DNA of 64,000 bases from Clostridiales bacterium (GCA_019418225.1 DYCF01000006.1:19189-83188), one strand, 5' to 3'. Numbered from the stretch's first letter, positions 43,728-53,145 are shown. Translations and numbers: made by a program. The notes: generated from the letters alone by a model not told the origin.

Positions 43728-44921
43728 TTAGTTCGCCATCATATACATTAGCTTCATGCCCTCATGATCTTCAATATAAGACCTTATGGTACTAAAATCA
43801 CTATTTGCACCAATGTTTCCTATATTAGAGATACCATACATAAGTTCTTCCCAGAAACTCATTGGTTGCTGATCGTAATAAAGTTTACAATCCTCTAAGC
43901 CATTTTCATCTTTCATCTGACTTACAGCTGTGTCAAAATCAGCAATTTCATCAATTAATCCCAATTCTTTTGCTTGATTTGGACTATATACTCTACCATC
44001 AGCTAACTTCTTAACTGTTTCCGTATCTAAGCCGCGTCCTTCTGCCACAACATCTACAAAGATTTCATAACTTTCATCGATTAACCCTTGTAAAATCTCT
44101 CTTTGTTCATCTGTAAGTGGATTACCCATGGCTTTATTTTTACCAGAAACAATGTTTTCTGATTTAATACCAATTAGTTTTTGAAGTCCTGTTGTATCTG
44201 TAAGCGACATAATAACACCAATAGAACCAGTCATCGTCATACGATTTGCATAGATTTTATCTGCTGCCATACATACATATAAACCACCTGATGCAGCCGT
44301 TTGCGCCATATAGGCATAAACAGGTCTACCTGTCTTTTCTTTATACTCTTTAAGCTTTAAGTATAGTTCGTCAGACTCATAAATTCCTCCACCTGGTGAA
44401 TTAACATAGAGCATGACCCCTTTATTTGATTCATTATCCATAAGCGCATCAATACGATTCAGCGTCCACACATGATTATAGGCTGTCTGACCTTCTGCAA
44501 TAGTTCCTTCTACATAAATAACATCAATTGTATTACCCGCAGGCACATAAGAAGCCGCACTACTTACACCACTTCCCAAGATTCCTTTAAATACATTACT
44601 CCAAAGTACTACAAATGCAATACATCCGCAAAGTACACAAAAAGCTACAAGCCAACCATTCATAGGTTTCTTAGGCGGCTTATTTCTACCTCTTCTTACA
44701 GGTGGCTGTGGTGGCATTGTTTGCTGCTGATTTCTTTCATTTCTTCTAGCATTCTGACCATCTGCCATATTTTGGGCATTTGTATACTCCTTATTGGTTT
44801 CGTTTCTTTGTGCTGTGCCTGTTGCCTCACTCACGTTACTTTCCTTGCTTTCTTCTTGACTATGTACGCCTAGAATATCTTCTTGAACTTTTTTGCTATC
44901 TTCGTTTTCATCAGACCCCAT
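43728..44921 (-). CDS. sppA: Signal peptide peptidase SppA (S49 family)
   Basis: 397 residues. An unusually long hydrophilic N-terminus (~1-85, Asn/Gln/Glu-rich, with a basic RRGRNKPPKKP before the helix) leads to one membrane helix (~90-112) and a single S49 domain. The nucleophile serine lies in QTAASGGLYVCMAA, and the general-base lysine is a candidate in SGKNKAMGNPLTDEQRE; PGGGIYESDELYL is the oxyanion loop region. It digests residual signal peptides in the membrane. Start ATG behind GAGGAGG. It is downstream of and 56 bp from the fumarase beta gene, so possibly its transcript's last gene. Confidence 0.92.
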   Translation of the reverse strand: MGSDENEDSKKVQEDILGVHSQEESKESNVSEATGTAQRNETNKEYTNAQNMADGQNARRNERNQQQTMPPQPPVRRGRNKPPKKPMNGWLVAFCVLCGCIAFVVLWSNVFKGILGSGVSSAASYVPAGNTIDVIYVEGTIAEGQTAYNHVWTLNRIDALMDNESNKGVMLYVNSPGGGIYESDELYLKLKEYKEKTGRPVYAYMAQTAASGGLYVCMAADKIYANRMTMTGSIGVIMSLTDTTGLQKLIGIKSENIVSGKNKAMGNPLTDEQREILQGLIDESYEIFVDVVAEGRGLDTETVKKLADGRVYSPNQAKELGLIDEIADFDTAVSQMKDENGLEDCKLYYDQQPMSFWEELMYGISNIGNIGANSDFSTIRSYIEDHEGMKLMYMMAN

Positions 44922-44976
44922 TTGCTATCCTCCTCGCTTGACTTAACCTTATACTTAAGTCCTATTTAACTATACG

Positions 44977-45531
44977 TTACTTTTCTTCACAGTATGCCTC
45001 TTTACCTGTTGTATAAAGATTATTTCCTTCACTATCTATGGTTACAATAACAGGGAAGTTCTCAACCTTCAATTTATAAATGGCTTCTGCTCCTAAATCT
45101 TCATAAGCTACACATTCCATTTCTTTCACACATTTAGAAAGTAGCGCGCCTGCACCACCTATAGCTGTAAGATATACAGCCCCTTCTTTTTTCATAGCTT
45201 CAATAACGGCATCATTTCTAAGACCTTTACCAATCATAACAGTTTGCCCCCAAGCCATAAACTGTGGTGCATAAGCATCCATACGTCCGCTTGTTGTTGG
45301 TCCACAGCTTCCAATCACTTGTCCCGGCTTAGCTGGTGCTGGTCCTGCATAATAAATAGCGACATCTTTAAGGTCAATAGGAAATGGCTTTCCTTCTTTA
45401 TAACCGTCTACAATCCTCTTATGCGCCGCATCACGAGATGTGTACATAATTCCATTTAATAAAAGTTTTTCACCTGCTTTAAGGCTTCTTGCTTCTTCTC
45501 TTGTCATTGGTACATTTACTACTTCACTCAC
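44977..45531 (-). CDS. Class I fumarate hydratase, beta subunit
   Basis: 184 residues, matching the small subunit (TtdB/FumB C-terminal part) of two-subunit [4Fe-4S] hydro-lyases. Family landmarks are ARSLKAGEKLLLNGIMYTSRDAAHKRI, the IYYAGPAPAKPGQVIGSCGPTTSGRMD loop split across residues 65-90 and MIGKG. With the alpha subunit it interconverts fumarate and malate. Starts with GTG behind AAGGGGG. A long-hairpin repeat lies in the 212-bp gap between the two subunit genes, which are normally adjacent. Confidence 0.92.
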   Translation of the reverse strand: MSEVVNVPMTREEARSLKAGEKLLLNGIMYTSRDAAHKRIVDGYKEGKPFPIDLKDVAIYYAGPAPAKPGQVIGSCGPTTSGRMDAYAPQFMAWGQTVMIGKGLRNDAVIEAMKKEGAVYLTAIGGAGALLSKCVKEMECVAYEDLGAEAIYKLKVENFPVIVTIDSEGNNLYTTGKEAYCEEK

Positions 45532-45589
45532 CTTAATCCCCCTTATATTCAGATCTACTATTATAAAATCTCATTTATATTTCCCATTT

Positions 45590-45730
45590 AAAGCACCTCT
45601 AGCAATGCTCTCTGAGCAGCGCGGTGAAACGAGCGCGAGTTCACTGCGTTGCTTTAGGCTTCGTGCTTAGAGTATCACAAATTCCGTAGCGTGTAGCGTG
45701 TAGTGCTGAGATACTCCAGCGGCCCATTTT
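45590..45730. repeat. Long-hairpin element, copy 2 (left arm shortened), between fumarase subunits
   Basis: Shares CTTAGAGTATCACAAATTCCGTAG and the tip GCAGCGCGGTGAA..TTCACTGCGTTGC with the copies at 15844 and 53754, but the left arm is reduced. It separates the alpha and beta subunit genes of one enzyme. Confidence 0.7.
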
Positions 45731-45743
45731 GCAACACCCTCTT

Positions 45744-46586
45744 TTATAAAACTACACTTTGATGTCTATTAACATGGCACCCCATATTAATAGCAAGTGG
45801 CATAGATGCAATATGACATGGATAAGTTTCAATATGTACAGCAAGGGCTGTTACCTTTCCGCCTAAGCCTTGAGGTCCAATACCCATTGCATTAATTTCT
45901 TGTAAAAGTTCTTCTTCAAGGGCTTTCATGCGAGGATCTTCATTATGACTTCCTACATGGCGTGTTAGTGCCGTTTTAGCTAAAAGTGTACTCTTCTCAA
46001 AGTTTCCACCAATCCCAATACCTACAACAACAGGTAAACAGGCATTTGGTCCTGCAAGACTTACAGCTTCCTTCACAGCCTTCTTCACACCTTCGATACC
46101 ATCTGATGGTTTGAGCATATATACTTTGCTCATATTCTCACTACCGCCACCCTTTGGTGCCACAAGAATTTCAATATTGTCTCCTTCTACGATTTCATAG
46201 TGGATAATAGCTGGTGTATTATCTCCAGTGTTCTTACGATAAAGTGGATTTTCTACAATAGATTTTCTTAAATAACCTTCTGTATAGCCGCGGCGTACCC
46301 CTTCATTAATTGCATCCTTTAAAAGGCCGCCCTCCACATGTACTTCTTGACCTAACTTCACAAAAATAACTGCTGAACCAGTATCTTGGCAAATAGGAAT
46401 ATCCTCATTTTTAGCAATATCCGCATTCACACAGATATCCTCTAAAATACTTTTGCCTACTGGACTTACTTCTCTTTGCTTACCTGCTTCAAGTGCGTCG
46501 TAAACATCCTTTGGTAAATAATAATTAGCTTCGATACACAATTTCTTTACTGCATTTGTAATGTCCTCAACATGTATGTTTCTCAT
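45744..46586 (-). CDS. Class I fumarate hydratase, alpha subunit
   Basis: 280 residues, the large subunit with the cluster cysteines: ICQDTGSAVIFVKLG (Cys ~65), GPNACLPVVVGIGIGGNFEKS (Cys ~190) and a third near the C-terminus (MGCHVNRHQ), consistent with the labile [4Fe-4S] cluster that binds substrate. Paired with the beta subunit ~210 bp downstream. Tartrate dehydratase is the alternative in this family, but fumarase is far more usual in clostridia. The AI-2E permease gene ends 5 bp upstream. Confidence 0.92.
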   Translation of the reverse strand: MRNIHVEDITNAVKKLCIEANYYLPKDVYDALEAGKQREVSPVGKSILEDICVNADIAKNEDIPICQDTGSAVIFVKLGQEVHVEGGLLKDAINEGVRRGYTEGYLRKSIVENPLYRKNTGDNTPAIIHYEIVEGDNIEILVAPKGGGSENMSKVYMLKPSDGIEGVKKAVKEAVSLAGPNACLPVVVGIGIGGNFEKSTLLAKTALTRHVGSHNEDPRMKALEEELLQEINAMGIGPQGLGGKVTALAVHIETYPCHIASMPLAINMGCHVNRHQSVVL

Positions 46587-46591
46587 CTTAA

Positions 46592-47698
46592 CTATTCTCC
46601 CCTATGGTCTATTTTCTTCACCGGCTTAAACTGTGGCAATGCCCCCACATTTTGTAGCATCTGTAAAATCACTACTAGTGCAGGCCCTATGATTAATCCT
46701 AATACACCTATAATTTTATACCCAATATAAACAGCCATAATAGTAACTAATGCATATACCCCAATTTGATTTGCTAATATTCTAGGTTCCATTACTTGTC
46801 TCATAACAAATATTACACCATAGATTATAATTAGTCCTAAGCCCAATGAGTAGTTCCCTACTATAATATTATAAAAAGCCCAAGGTAGCAATATCGCCCC
46901 ACTTCCAAACACAGGTAATGCATCAATAATTGCAATGATTAAAGCTAAAAGTAGCGCATAAGGTTGTCCTAATATAAATAACCCTGTTAAACAAATCGTA
47001 AATGTAATACTCATTAATATACACTGCGTCTTAATATATCCCCCTACAGCCTGTAATAAGCCTTCTTGCATCACCACAACTTTATCAATAATCGTATCAG
47101 AAAGCTGCGCCTTCACAAATCCCTTAATATAATAATGATCTTTTGTCATAAAAAAGGTAGAAAGCAGCGTAATAACAATGAAGATTACCACATCCGGTAC
47201 CGCAGCTACTGCCTCATACACATTAGGTATAATAGATGTAATCAAACTACTTAAGCTCTTCATAAACTGTGCAATCACTGTATCAATATTACTAAGTGCC
47301 TCCGTCGCCGGCACTAATTTAAATAAAGCAGAAAGCTTCTCTTCAAACAAATTAAAGCCCTCCACAAAACTATTACTATAAGAAGGCAAATCGTGTGCCA
47401 ATCCCAAAATTTGAAGCCACAACTGTTTAACAATCACAAAAACAAGTCCCACAAGCGCACTCAAAATAGTAAGCATACTAATGATTGTTCCCACACCCCT
47501 ATTTAATTTAATATTTCTATGTGCCCAGGTCACAAAAGGATTCAATATACAAGAAAATATCCAAGCCACAATAAAAGGCGCCACAAGTCCTAATATCCTA
47601 AGTCTAAAAAAGATATATACCCCCACAATAATGGCAATCCCTATCAGAATCTTCCTCCCAACCTTATCATACCAACTTTCTAATCGCTCCGTTAACAT
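46592..47698 (-). CDS. AI-2E family membrane permease (YtvI-like)
   Basis: 368 residues with the seven-to-eight helix layout of the AI-2E/YtvI family: N-terminal helix pairs (18-45, 60-90), a central soluble helical region (~95-170) and C-terminal helices with the conserved segments FVGxIPxxG-like ALPVFGSGAILLPWAFYNII and GLIIGPALVVIL. Members export peptides, AI-2 or ions; the YtvI branch is linked to sporulation. It is 5 bp from the fumarase alpha gene, probably the same transcript. Substrate unknown. Confidence 0.85.
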   Translation of the reverse strand: MLTERLESWYDKVGRKILIGIAIIVGVYIFFRLRILGLVAPFIVAWIFSCILNPFVTWAHRNIKLNRGVGTIISMLTILSALVGLVFVIVKQLWLQILGLAHDLPSYSNSFVEGFNLFEEKLSALFKLVPATEALSNIDTVIAQFMKSLSSLITSIIPNVYEAVAAVPDVVIFIVITLLSTFFMTKDHYYIKGFVKAQLSDTIIDKVVVMQEGLLQAVGGYIKTQCILMSITFTICLTGLFILGQPYALLLALIIAIIDALPVFGSGAILLPWAFYNIIVGNYSLGLGLIIIYGVIFVMRQVMEPRILANQIGVYALVTIMAVYIGYKIIGVLGLIIGPALVVILQMLQNVGALPQFKPVKKIDHRGE

Positions 47699-47934
47699 GC
47701 CCTGCCACCTTTCTCTCTTTTCATATCATTTCGACATTATACCTATTAAATATAACCCATTAATCTAATTTTCAAACCATTATACGCTTAACTTATGTGG
47801 GGAATATAAAAATCAGTTAAAGGTAATAAAAGGCAGTGAAAGGTGAAGAGTGAAAAGTTATTTAAAGCCGAAGCTGCTATTACACGCTCTTCATATCCAC
47901 ATTTTCTTTCAAAAATACGGTATGCAATAAAATA

Positions 47935-47978
47935 GCAATGGGACTGTGCTGCAGCTAGCCACAGCGCAGTCCCATTGC
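47935..47978. repeat. Strong hairpin in an intergenic gap
   Basis: GCAATGGGACTGTGCTG pairs with AGCGCAGTCCCATTGC (one mismatch/bulge), extended by AATAAAATAG/CTATTATT outside. It lies in the 667-bp gap 47699-48365 and has no T run. Confidence 0.6.
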
Positions 47979-48018
47979 GGCCCTATTATTCCATCCCCCA
48001 TATTTTTGCGCAAAAAAA

Positions 48019-48044
48019 TACACCACATTGGGGGATGTGGTGTA
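48019..48044 (-). terminator. Intrinsic terminator, likely of the DUF4914 gene
   Basis: TACACCACAT/ATGTGGTGTA stem with T7 on the minus strand, ~320 bp beyond the stop of the upstream gene. Confidence 0.75.
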
Positions 48045-48083
48045 AAAAATAGAGTTTTGTAAGGGTTTGCTATTTGAATAATT

Positions 48084-48180
48084 AATGTTACTTTATAATG
48101 TGTTTAGGGGAGTTTCGAGTTTAGGGGAATAAAGTAACATAATTATCAATATATATGGTCGCTTCCGATGCGACCACTGT
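48084..48180. other. Structured untranslated region downstream of the DUF4914 gene
   Basis: AATGTTACTTTA (48084-48095) pairs with TAAAGTAACAT (48130-48140) around a direct repeat GTTTAGGGGA..GTTTAGGGGA. A second hairpin GGTCGC-N7-GCGACC (48159-48177) follows, framed by ATATAT. No family recognised; no ORF. Confidence 0.5.
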
Positions 48181-48365
48181 TCCGTTCTTCTATATATTAC
48201 TACCAGTTCTTGTACAATTTAATTCTAAATTGTAAACAGTTTGTTAATAAATGAGTTTTTCGAAATGATTTTATACATATTCTTTACTGTATTTACTTTA
48301 TTTTACATCTTTATCATCCATATCTGTCATTTTATAAGGTAGTTCATTTTTATCCCCCACTATAT

Positions 48366-50249
48366 TTAATACTTAATAGAAATTAAATCTACATATTCTT
48401 CTAAACTGCCATCTCTTAAACAGCATTCAATAATTTGTCTTCCTAATGGATGTAATTCTGGTGTTAAATATTTACGTAATTCTTCTTTAAAGAAGTTAGA
48501 TAAGATTGTTGCTCCTTTATCATAACCTTCTTCACCAATTTCTGGTTGTAAATGTGTTCTTAATAATACTTTTGGTAAATCCATACCATCTACCTTTAAG
48601 TTTTCTAACGAATAACCTAAAAGTGGACATCTAGATGCTTGCAGTTGTTCTGGTCTAAATTGTACACTACCACGTCTCGCTAAATATTCTCTTGCAACCC
48701 ATTGAGACATGAAACCTACTTTGTAAGCACCAATATGTTGATTAGGAATAAGAATGTATCTTGTATTTGGTGTTGCTAAAATTTGCTCTAATAAAAGGTT
48801 AGCTTGGTCTACCATTTTACCTGTAGCAAATGGCCAATAAGATCCTACACCTTCACTCTTCATACCGCCATCACTATCTAATATACTTGGGTTCGCATGA
48901 CCGCGAGGTGCTACAAGCCTCCAAATCCATGCAAGTGCTGGAGGAAGAATGTGGAACATCCCCATGATACCATAACTTGGTTCTTCCTTTGTACACATAG
49001 GCGCACGAACACCAAAGCTTCTAATATCTACTTCTACTGGTTCATCTATAATATTTGGCACAAAAGCTCTTGGCATGATAACACGTGGGTTTGGACATGG
49101 TTTACCACGTTCCTCATCAATAGTATGCTCCCAAAGAAGACATGTTGCATCTGGTGTTGCACGCATGTTTAAGAATACAAGTGGTAATTGTGGATGAATA
49201 CACATTTTTTCATAATGTGGGTCTGTCCCATATTCTGTAATATGATCAACACGTAGGAACCATCCTTCTTCGCCGTCTGTTACAACAAGTTTTTTACTAT
49301 CATTTTGAAGACTTGGATGACACATAGCCATATCATCTGTTACAGGTTTAAGTTCACAACTTGCACTAATATCAATATAAGATTTATCCCCTGTTACGAG
49401 ATTTGTCGCAAGTAAAATGTTTCCTTCAGCGTCTTTATGAATTTGTTCAGCCATTTCACTTTTTCCGCCACCACTAGCACCTTCATGCATAATTGTTAGC
49501 ACGTTTTCATAAGGTGTAATAACTTTAACTGTCGAAGCATGTAAAGTGACCCAATTTTCCTGTTCACCAATGTCTAAAAGTACTGCATAAATACCTTTTT
49601 TAGCACTTGGTCCTGGATATAAGTTATATGAGAATACTTCATGTACTTCATCTAATCTATTATGTACAACCACTTGTTTACCGTTAAAATGTGTATGTCT
49701 AAAAGGTGGCGCTACGTATACAATCGCTCTTGGTGTAAAGCCATCTCTCACTTCACTTGGTGGTACAAATGCTTGAAGGTCTGCAAGCGCTGCTGCAAAG
49801 AAGGCTGCATTACGAGGTCCAATCATAATTGCTTCATACCCCATTCTACTACCACCTGCTAAGAATGGTAATACAATAAGTTCTTGCTCATTAAGCCAAT
49901 CAAATGTTTCCTGACGTACTTCTTCAAACTCTTGCCCATAAACCTCTTTATATCTAGGTTTATCTGTAGGCTTGTAATCCCCAATTACCATACTATTTGG
50001 GTCACGTCTTCTCATATACATCTCCTTATAGTTAGCTGAAATCCCATTTTTACATCTTACAACTTCCGCTTCTACTACAGGTCCTTTTCCTTTTACATCA
50101 TAAGCAACTTGAAAAGTCTTTTGATACTTTTCTCCCATTGCAAGGTCTAATAAATCTTCTCTCGTCTCAGGCATTATGACAGATGTTTGTTTACTAAGTA
50201 ATTCCACTACTTCTTTTGGTAACTTCATTTTTTTCCAAGTATTATTCAT
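48366..50249 (-). CDS. DUF4914 family P-loop protein, PEP carboxykinase-like
   Basis: 627 residues from the ATG behind CTGGAG; the longer frame to 50300 has no ribosome site. The central GASGGGKSEMAE (~257-268) is a P-loop like that of ATP-dependent PEP carboxykinase/HprK-type folds, with nearby DIGEQENWVTLHAS and HPSLQND. Other parts (YMRRRDPNSMVIGDYKPTDKPRY; GVGSYWPFATG, recalling PEP carboxykinase FSACFGAPF-region text) resemble that fold. I recall this as DUF4914, with no demonstrated reaction. Cytoplasmic, monocistronic. It could be a nucleotide-dependent kinase or carboxykinase relative. Confidence 0.8.
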   Translation of the reverse strand: MNNTWKKMKLPKEVVELLSKQTSVIMPETREDLLDLAMGEKYQKTFQVAYDVKGKGPVVEAEVVRCKNGISANYKEMYMRRRDPNSMVIGDYKPTDKPRYKEVYGQEFEEVRQETFDWLNEQELIVLPFLAGGSRMGYEAIMIGPRNAAFFAAALADLQAFVPPSEVRDGFTPRAIVYVAPPFRHTHFNGKQVVVHNRLDEVHEVFSYNLYPGPSAKKGIYAVLLDIGEQENWVTLHASTVKVITPYENVLTIMHEGASGGGKSEMAEQIHKDAEGNILLATNLVTGDKSYIDISASCELKPVTDDMAMCHPSLQNDSKKLVVTDGEEGWFLRVDHITEYGTDPHYEKMCIHPQLPLVFLNMRATPDATCLLWEHTIDEERGKPCPNPRVIMPRAFVPNIIDEPVEVDIRSFGVRAPMCTKEEPSYGIMGMFHILPPALAWIWRLVAPRGHANPSILDSDGGMKSEGVGSYWPFATGKMVDQANLLLEQILATPNTRYILIPNQHIGAYKVGFMSQWVAREYLARRGSVQFRPEQLQASRCPLLGYSLENLKVDGMDLPKVLLRTHLQPEIGEEGYDKGATILSNFFKEELRKYLTPELHPLGRQIIECCLRDGSLEEYVDLISIKY

Positions 50250-50806
50250 GTAATCATCTCCAGTACACTTATTAGTTATAATAAAGAATTTTATATACAA
50301 ATAATTTATGTTTTATTTTTTCTTGCATTTTTAATTCCTCTTTATCATACATAATTTATGTACACCTGTAAATATCTTTCTGAAAGTTTTTTTGTTTTTA
50401 TATTATTTTTGTAGTATTTTCTAATAATATTTTAGAAATATTGGCTCTCATAGTCTCTTACCCCTATTTTTTTATTCTTATAGTTCTACATCTTAAACCT
50501 TTTCATATAAATACTACAACTTGACCGCATCTATCTTCTCTTCTATTATCATATACTCTAATTCCCAAAACCCCTATTTCAGCATTTTGTCCTATAATAT
50601 CATGCTAAATTTCATGCAACATTTTTTTATCCTTCTTGCAAAACTTCCTTCATCATGCTTTGATTATGCTTTTATCACTCCTTTATTTACTCATTATTTA
50701 TCCACTAGTCGCTTCGCTCACTGCTACTATGGCTTTCACATCAGTAATTTTTAACTACTCATTATGCCTTAGTGCCATAAACTTATTAATCTAATGCAAA
50801 CAACAA
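50250..50806. other. AT-rich intergenic region
   Basis: Presumably contains the DUF4914 gene promoter. An open frame at 50521-50754 lacks a ribosome site and coding character. Nothing else recognised. Confidence 0.5.
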
Positions 50807-50848
50807 AAAAGCCCTGAAGTATTAGTTAACTAATACTTCAGGGCTTTT
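50807..50848. terminator. Palindromic terminator of the first tRNA-Leu gene
   Basis: A fully self-complementary 42-bp stretch, AAAAGCCCTGAAGTATTAG and its inverse, ends in T6 on the minus strand. Confidence 0.85.
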
Positions 50849-50853
50849 AGTAG

Positions 50854-50937
50854 TGCGGGAAAAGGGACTTGAACCCTCACGATCATACAATCACTAGATC
50901 CTTAGTCTAGCCTGTCTGCCAATTCCAGCATTCCCGC
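50854..50937 (-). tRNA. tRNA-Leu (AAG anticodon), copy 1
   Basis: An 84-nt class II cloverleaf: acceptor GCGGGAA/TTCCCGC, D arm CTGGAATTGGCAGACAGG, anticodon stem CTAGA/TCTAG with loop CTAAGGA (anticodon AAG), long variable arm and T arm GAGGGTTCAAGTCCC. CCA is not encoded. The AAG anticodon is uncommon in bacteria and would need A34-to-inosine editing to read beyond CUU. Confidence 0.93.
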
Positions 50938-51018
50938 ATCTATTCGTTTCGTCCCCTCAAGGACAATATTCATTATATATGAGTTACTTACATATGTCAA
51001 CAACTTTTTTTATCAAAT

Positions 51019-51456
51019 TTATAAATATCCTCTTTTTTTTACTTCATCAATCAATAAAGGCTGTATCAAAGGGTATGTCCAATTATCAATTAAATGATCA
51101 GTAATGATTATTTTTTCTATTTCACTTTGTAATTCTTCTTCAAAAGAGTTTATATCTGCAATAAATAACATTCCGAAGGTTTCTTTCCCTATTTCTTCAT
51201 TTACTCTGGTTTTTCCTTTAACCGAATATACACATATCGGTTTAATACTAAAATCAATGGCTCCTGTTTCTTCTTTCAGTTCCCTCTTAGCTGCCTCAAG
51301 AATACTTTCGCCACTCTCTCTATGCCCACCAGGAATTTCATATGTGTCTCTTTCTTTATGTTTGCAAAACACCCATTTACCATTAGTCTGCGAAATAATG
51401 ACTGCGAATTTTAATAATTCATCATCTACTTGATTATAAAAGTTGACTTCTATCAT
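51019..51456 (-). CDS. NUDIX hydrolase
   Basis: 145 residues with a canonical Nudix box GGHRESGESILEAAKRELKEETGAI near residue 45-70 (GX5EX7REUXEEXGU satisfied), so a metal-dependent pyrophosphohydrolase of nucleotides or nucleotide sugars. Start ATG behind AGAGGAGG. It sits between two identical tRNA-Leu genes on the same strand and may have been carried in by the duplication. Substrate not predictable. Confidence 0.9.
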   Translation of the reverse strand: MIEVNFYNQVDDELLKFAVIISQTNGKWVFCKHKERDTYEIPGGHRESGESILEAAKRELKEETGAIDFSIKPICVYSVKGKTRVNEEIGKETFGMLFIADINSFEEELQSEIEKIIITDHLIDNWTYPLIQPLLIDEVKKRGYL

Positions 51457-51569
51457 ACGCTATGCCTCCTCTATGTCTAGCTAAGCTCGGCATATTATTC
51501 GCCTTCTCCCTAGTCCCCTATGCATTTTACTACTATAAAAATAAAATATATTAAACCTTCCTATCAAAA

Positions 51570-51602
51570 AAAGCAGCTACATTGACTCCTCAACGTAACT
51601 GC
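51570..51602 (-). terminator. Weak hairpin after the second tRNA-Leu gene
   Basis: AGCAGCTAC/GTAACTGCT with one mismatch; minus strand continues TTTTTTTGA. Confidence 0.55.
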
Positions 51603-51615
51603 TCCTTTTATTCAG

Positions 51616-51699
51616 TGCGGGAAAAGGGACTTGAACCCTCACGATCATACAATCACTAGATCCTTAGTCTAGCCTGTCTGCCAATTCCAGCATTCCCGC
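51616..51699 (-). tRNA. tRNA-Leu (AAG anticodon), copy 2
   Basis: Identical over all 84 bases to the copy at 50854-50937. The upstream side (ATCTATTCGTTTCGTCC, then CAAGGACAA) is also nearly identical, so the promoter region was duplicated too. The downstream terminator differs. Confidence 0.93.
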
Positions 51700-51850
51700 A
51701 TCTATTCGTTTCGTCCTCTCTCAAGGACAAGACTTATTATATACAAACCTATTTCATATGTCAACATTTTTTTTACTTTTTTTCATAGCATCTACATACT
51801 TTTAAACCCTTCTATGGTAAAATAGATTTGTAACTTTTGGAGGTGTATAA

Positions 51851-53128
51851 ATGAAAAACTTTTGGAAAAACAATCGTTATTTTGAGATTTCCTTATACGC
51901 ACTTGTCGTTATAATCATATCTATTCTGTTTTATCGTATATCGTCTAATACAGATAATATTGCACCTTCGATAATGTCTTTTATCAGAGGGATAACGAGC
52001 GTACTTTCGCCTATTTTTTATGGGCTACTTATCGCTTACTTATTTAATCCAATTATGGACTTCTTCGAGCGATACTTACTAATGTGGATTAGACCAACAC
52101 AAAAACGTCAAAGAACTTTCATACGTTCAGTTTCTATCTTTGCCGTTTATGTGTGCATTGTAGGGACAGTTATTCTTATGTTCCGCTATCTTATCCCTCA
52201 ACTAGCAGAAAACTTAAAGGAATTAACGAATATGCTACCAACCTATAAACGTGAGCTTACTGAAAATCTTGTTAACTTACAACAACAGCTCAGCGATAAT
52301 GGTGTCATTTTACCTAATAACTTTAATGCTGCTACTTTATTTGATAGTTTTGATGTTCAAAACCTCTTATCAACATCTGCATTTGACACAATCAATAACT
52401 TAGTCTCAGTTGTAATGTCTCAAGCAATTGTAATTGCTTCTACGCTACTTAACTGGGTTATGGGACTCGTAATCGCTTTTTATGTTCTTATGCAAAAAGA
52501 AACTTTTGCCTATGCTGCAAAGCGTGTTACTTATTCTCTTCTAAGTACCAAACGTGCTGAAAAAGTAATTGCTATTTTTTCAGAAGGACACAGCGTATTT
52601 ATCCAATTCTTTGTGGGTAAATTTATTGATTCTTTCATTATAGGTACTATTGCTTTTGTCGGTTTATCTATTATGAAAAATCCATATGCACTATTACTCG
52701 CTGTAATTGTAGGTGTATTTAATATGATTCCATATTTCGGGCCAATTCTAGGAGCAATTCCTGCTGTAGCCATTACATTATTTGAAGGACTTCCAGCTGC
52801 TGCTGCAGTTTTAATCTTCATTATCATCCTTCAACAATTCGATGGCTTAGTACTAGGACCAAAAATTCTAGGTGATTCAATAGGCCTTAGTCCATTTTGG
52901 ATTATCTCAGGAATCATTATCGGTGGCGCACTTTGGGGGCCTCTAGGCATGTTCTTCGCTTCACCAATCATCGCAGTAGTTCTCACAAATATCAATCGTG
53001 TCATTGATAGCAAACTAACTGCAAAAGATGTAGTTGTCGTTGAACTGGAAAAACCAATTCCACCTTACCAAAAACCACAATCGCCAAGAAAGTGGTACAA
53101 AAATAGAAAAAAGCACAATAAAAAATAA
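51851..53128 (+). CDS. AI-2E family membrane permease, second paralogue
   Basis: 425 residues with eight or so membrane helices. The diagnostic conserved segments of this family are clear: FVGKFIDSFIIGTIAFVGLSIM, the NMIPYFGPILGAIPA motif (family GxIPxxGPxxG) and WGPLGMFFASPIIAVVLTNI. The C-terminal ~35 residues are basic and Pro/Lys-rich (KPIPPYQKPQSPRKWYK). Members export small molecules or ions. It is not adjacent to the other AI-2E gene. Strong terminator downstream. Confidence 0.9.
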   Translation: MKNFWKNNRYFEISLYALVVIIISILFYRISSNTDNIAPSIMSFIRGITSVLSPIFYGLLIAYLFNPIMDFFERYLLMWIRPTQKRQRTFIRSVSIFAVYVCIVGTVILMFRYLIPQLAENLKELTNMLPTYKRELTENLVNLQQQLSDNGVILPNNFNAATLFDSFDVQNLLSTSAFDTINNLVSVVMSQAIVIASTLLNWVMGLVIAFYVLMQKETFAYAAKRVTYSLLSTKRAEKVIAIFSEGHSVFIQFFVGKFIDSFIIGTIAFVGLSIMKNPYALLLAVIVGVFNMIPYFGPILGAIPAVAITLFEGLPAAAAVLIFIIILQQFDGLVLGPKILGDSIGLSPFWIISGIIIGGALWGPLGMFFASPIIAVVLTNINRVIDSKLTAKDVVVVELEKPIPPYQKPQSPRKWYKNRKKHNKK

Positions 53129-53145
53129 TTTACTTTATATAAATA

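Noticed and set aside
50521..50754. 77-residue ORF in the gap before the tRNA gene
   Set aside because: TTG start without ribosome site, composition typical of translated AT-rich non-coding DNA.
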